From: Acidiferrobacteraceae bacterium
GTDB lineage: Bacteria; Pseudomonadota; Gammaproteobacteria; Acidiferrobacterales; Sulfurifustaceae
NCBI GenBank assembly: GCA_021323795.1
Contig: JAJPKH010000070.1
Coordinates: 1-34,071, forward strand
Length of the DNA stretch: 34,071 bases
Reading direction: 5' to 3'
Part shown: positions 33,518-34,071 of the stretch, piece after piece
Layout of the letters: each line of letters opens with the position of its first letter
Position numbering within the stretch: position 1 is the first letter of the stretch
Notes under the pieces: model-generated
What the model was told of the DNA's origin: nothing
What the model saw: the letters and a program-made list of their open reading frames with translations, nothing else
Databases searched by the model: none
Made by a program: the position numbers and the translations under genes

Positions 33518-34071
33518 ATGCAGCCGGTGGCCGTGCGAATCATTCGAGAAGAGCACTCGGCGATGGCCGCGGTGCTTTACAGTTTGCGGTATTTAGTGCG
33601 AAAGATCGGCGAGGGCGACAAACCCGATTTTCGGCTGCTGCGTGCGATGCTGGATTACGTCGTCGAGTATCCGGAACGCTGGCATCATCCCAAAGAGAAC
33701 GACTACCTCTTCGCGACCTTGCGCGAACGCAGCAAGGAAGCGGTACCGGTCATCGAGGCGCTGGAAGCCGAGCACGTGCGAGGCGACCGCATGGTCAAGG
33801 AACTCACCCGCGCCTTGATCCGCTATGAGACGGGCGGCGACGCGGAATACGCCGCGTTCGCGGCGGCCGTCGAGGCGTTCGACGATTTTCACTGGAAACA
33901 TATGCGCAAGGAAGAGGAAGTCCTGCTTCCGCTTGCGGAGCAATCGCTCACCGATACCGATTGGCGGAAGATCGGCGACGCGTTCCTCGAAAACGACAAT
34001 CCGCTGTTCGGCCTTAAGCCCAAGGAAATGTCTGAAGAGTTGTTTCAGCGCATATTGACGCTCGCGCCGCC
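33518..34071 (+). CDS. Hemerythrin HHE-domain protein, 3' end beyond window
   Basis: The frame from ATG 33518 is open to the window end (184 codons seen). GAGG lies five bases before the start, 11 bases after boxA, so it belongs to the boxRCBA transcript. Diiron-type residues are His13, His56-xxx-Glu60, His86 and His128-xxx-Glu132, as in HHE proteins. After residue 140 there is an extra tail (DTDWRKIGDAFLENDNP) seen in longer bacterial hemerythrins. Oxygen binding or supply near the epoxidase is a possible role, not shown. Confidence 0.82.
   Translation, partial: MQPVAVRIIREEHSAMAAVLYSLRYLVRKIGEGDKPDFRLLRAMLDYVVEYPERWHHPKENDYLFATLRERSKEAVPVIEALEAEHVRGDRMVKELTRALIRYETGGDAEYAAFAAAVEAFDDFHWKHMRKEEEVLLPLAEQSLTDTDWRKIGDAFLENDNPLFGLKPKEMSEELFQRILTLAP

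Noticed and set aside
1-34071. tRNA, rRNA, CRISPR arrays, insertion sequences or integrase genes
   Set aside because: No cloverleaf, repeat-spacer array, transposase frame or terminal inverted repeats were seen; mobility of the island cannot be argued from this window.

Overview
This is a GC-rich window that is almost entirely a benzoyl-CoA catabolic island. It carries both known ways of opening the ring of benzoyl-CoA. One is the oxygen-sensitive reductive route: a bzd-type ATP-dependent benzoyl-CoA reductase with ferredoxin, ferredoxin reductase, dienoyl-CoA hydratase, hydroxyacyl-CoA dehydrogenase and ring hydrolase. The other is the oxygen-requiring epoxidase route (boxABCD). Gene content, FNR-type sites and DUF2249/hemerythrin neighbours suggest a facultatively anaerobic, probably denitrifying betaproteobacterium of the Azoarcus/Aromatoleum/Thauera kind. 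The species cannot be fixed from the sequence alone.

Layout. Positions 1-7820 (minus strand) read bzdV, dch, had, oah, gcdH, a hemerythrin, a DUF2249 protein and a membrane protein cut by the window edge; from had to the edge every junction overlaps. Positions 7821-8105 are a divergent control region. Positions 8106-17908 (plus strand) hold bzdNOPQ, the ferredoxin, three accessory genes (a small CxxC protein, a GNAT acetyltransferase, a PHP-domain protein) and the three subunits of 4-hydroxybenzoyl-CoA reductase. Positions 17914-28055 (minus strand) read boxD, a DUF4863 protein, benzoate-CoA ligase, a branched-chain-amino-acid-type ABC transporter (binding protein, then livHMGF), an alpha/beta hydrolase and an acyl-CoA thioesterase. 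A decayed copy of a binding-protein gene lies between the binding protein and livH. Positions 28178-34071 (plus strand) read the BzdR/BoxR-type regulator, boxC, boxB, boxA and a second hemerythrin that runs off the window.

How it fits together. The transporter probably imports benzoate and the ligase makes benzoyl-CoA, the shared intermediate. 4-hydroxybenzoyl-CoA is funnelled in by HcrCAB. Without oxygen BzdNOPQ reduces the ring and Dch, Had and Oah open it; GcdH serves the lower pathway. With oxygen BoxA/BoxB form the 2,3-epoxide, BoxC opens it and BoxD oxidises the semialdehyde.

Control. Three sites with the common core TGCATTATNNTGCAT lie at 7874-7888, 8061-8075 and 28115-28129, in front of bzdV, bzdN and boxR/boxD. 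They have the TGCA-N6-TGCA form known for BzdR/BoxR operators, and only one regulator of that family is in the window. The two bzd promoters also carry near-consensus FNR sites, each centred 41.5 bases upstream of a start inferred from a TAnnnT -10 element. The box promoters show no such site. One benzoyl-CoA-responsive repressor for both routes, with an added oxygen gate on the anaerobic one, is the simplest reading. The most unusual items are a degenerate GIY-YIG-like tail on the ferredoxin reductase, the three-gene accessory cassette, the decayed binding-protein gene and the hemerythrin genes at both ends.
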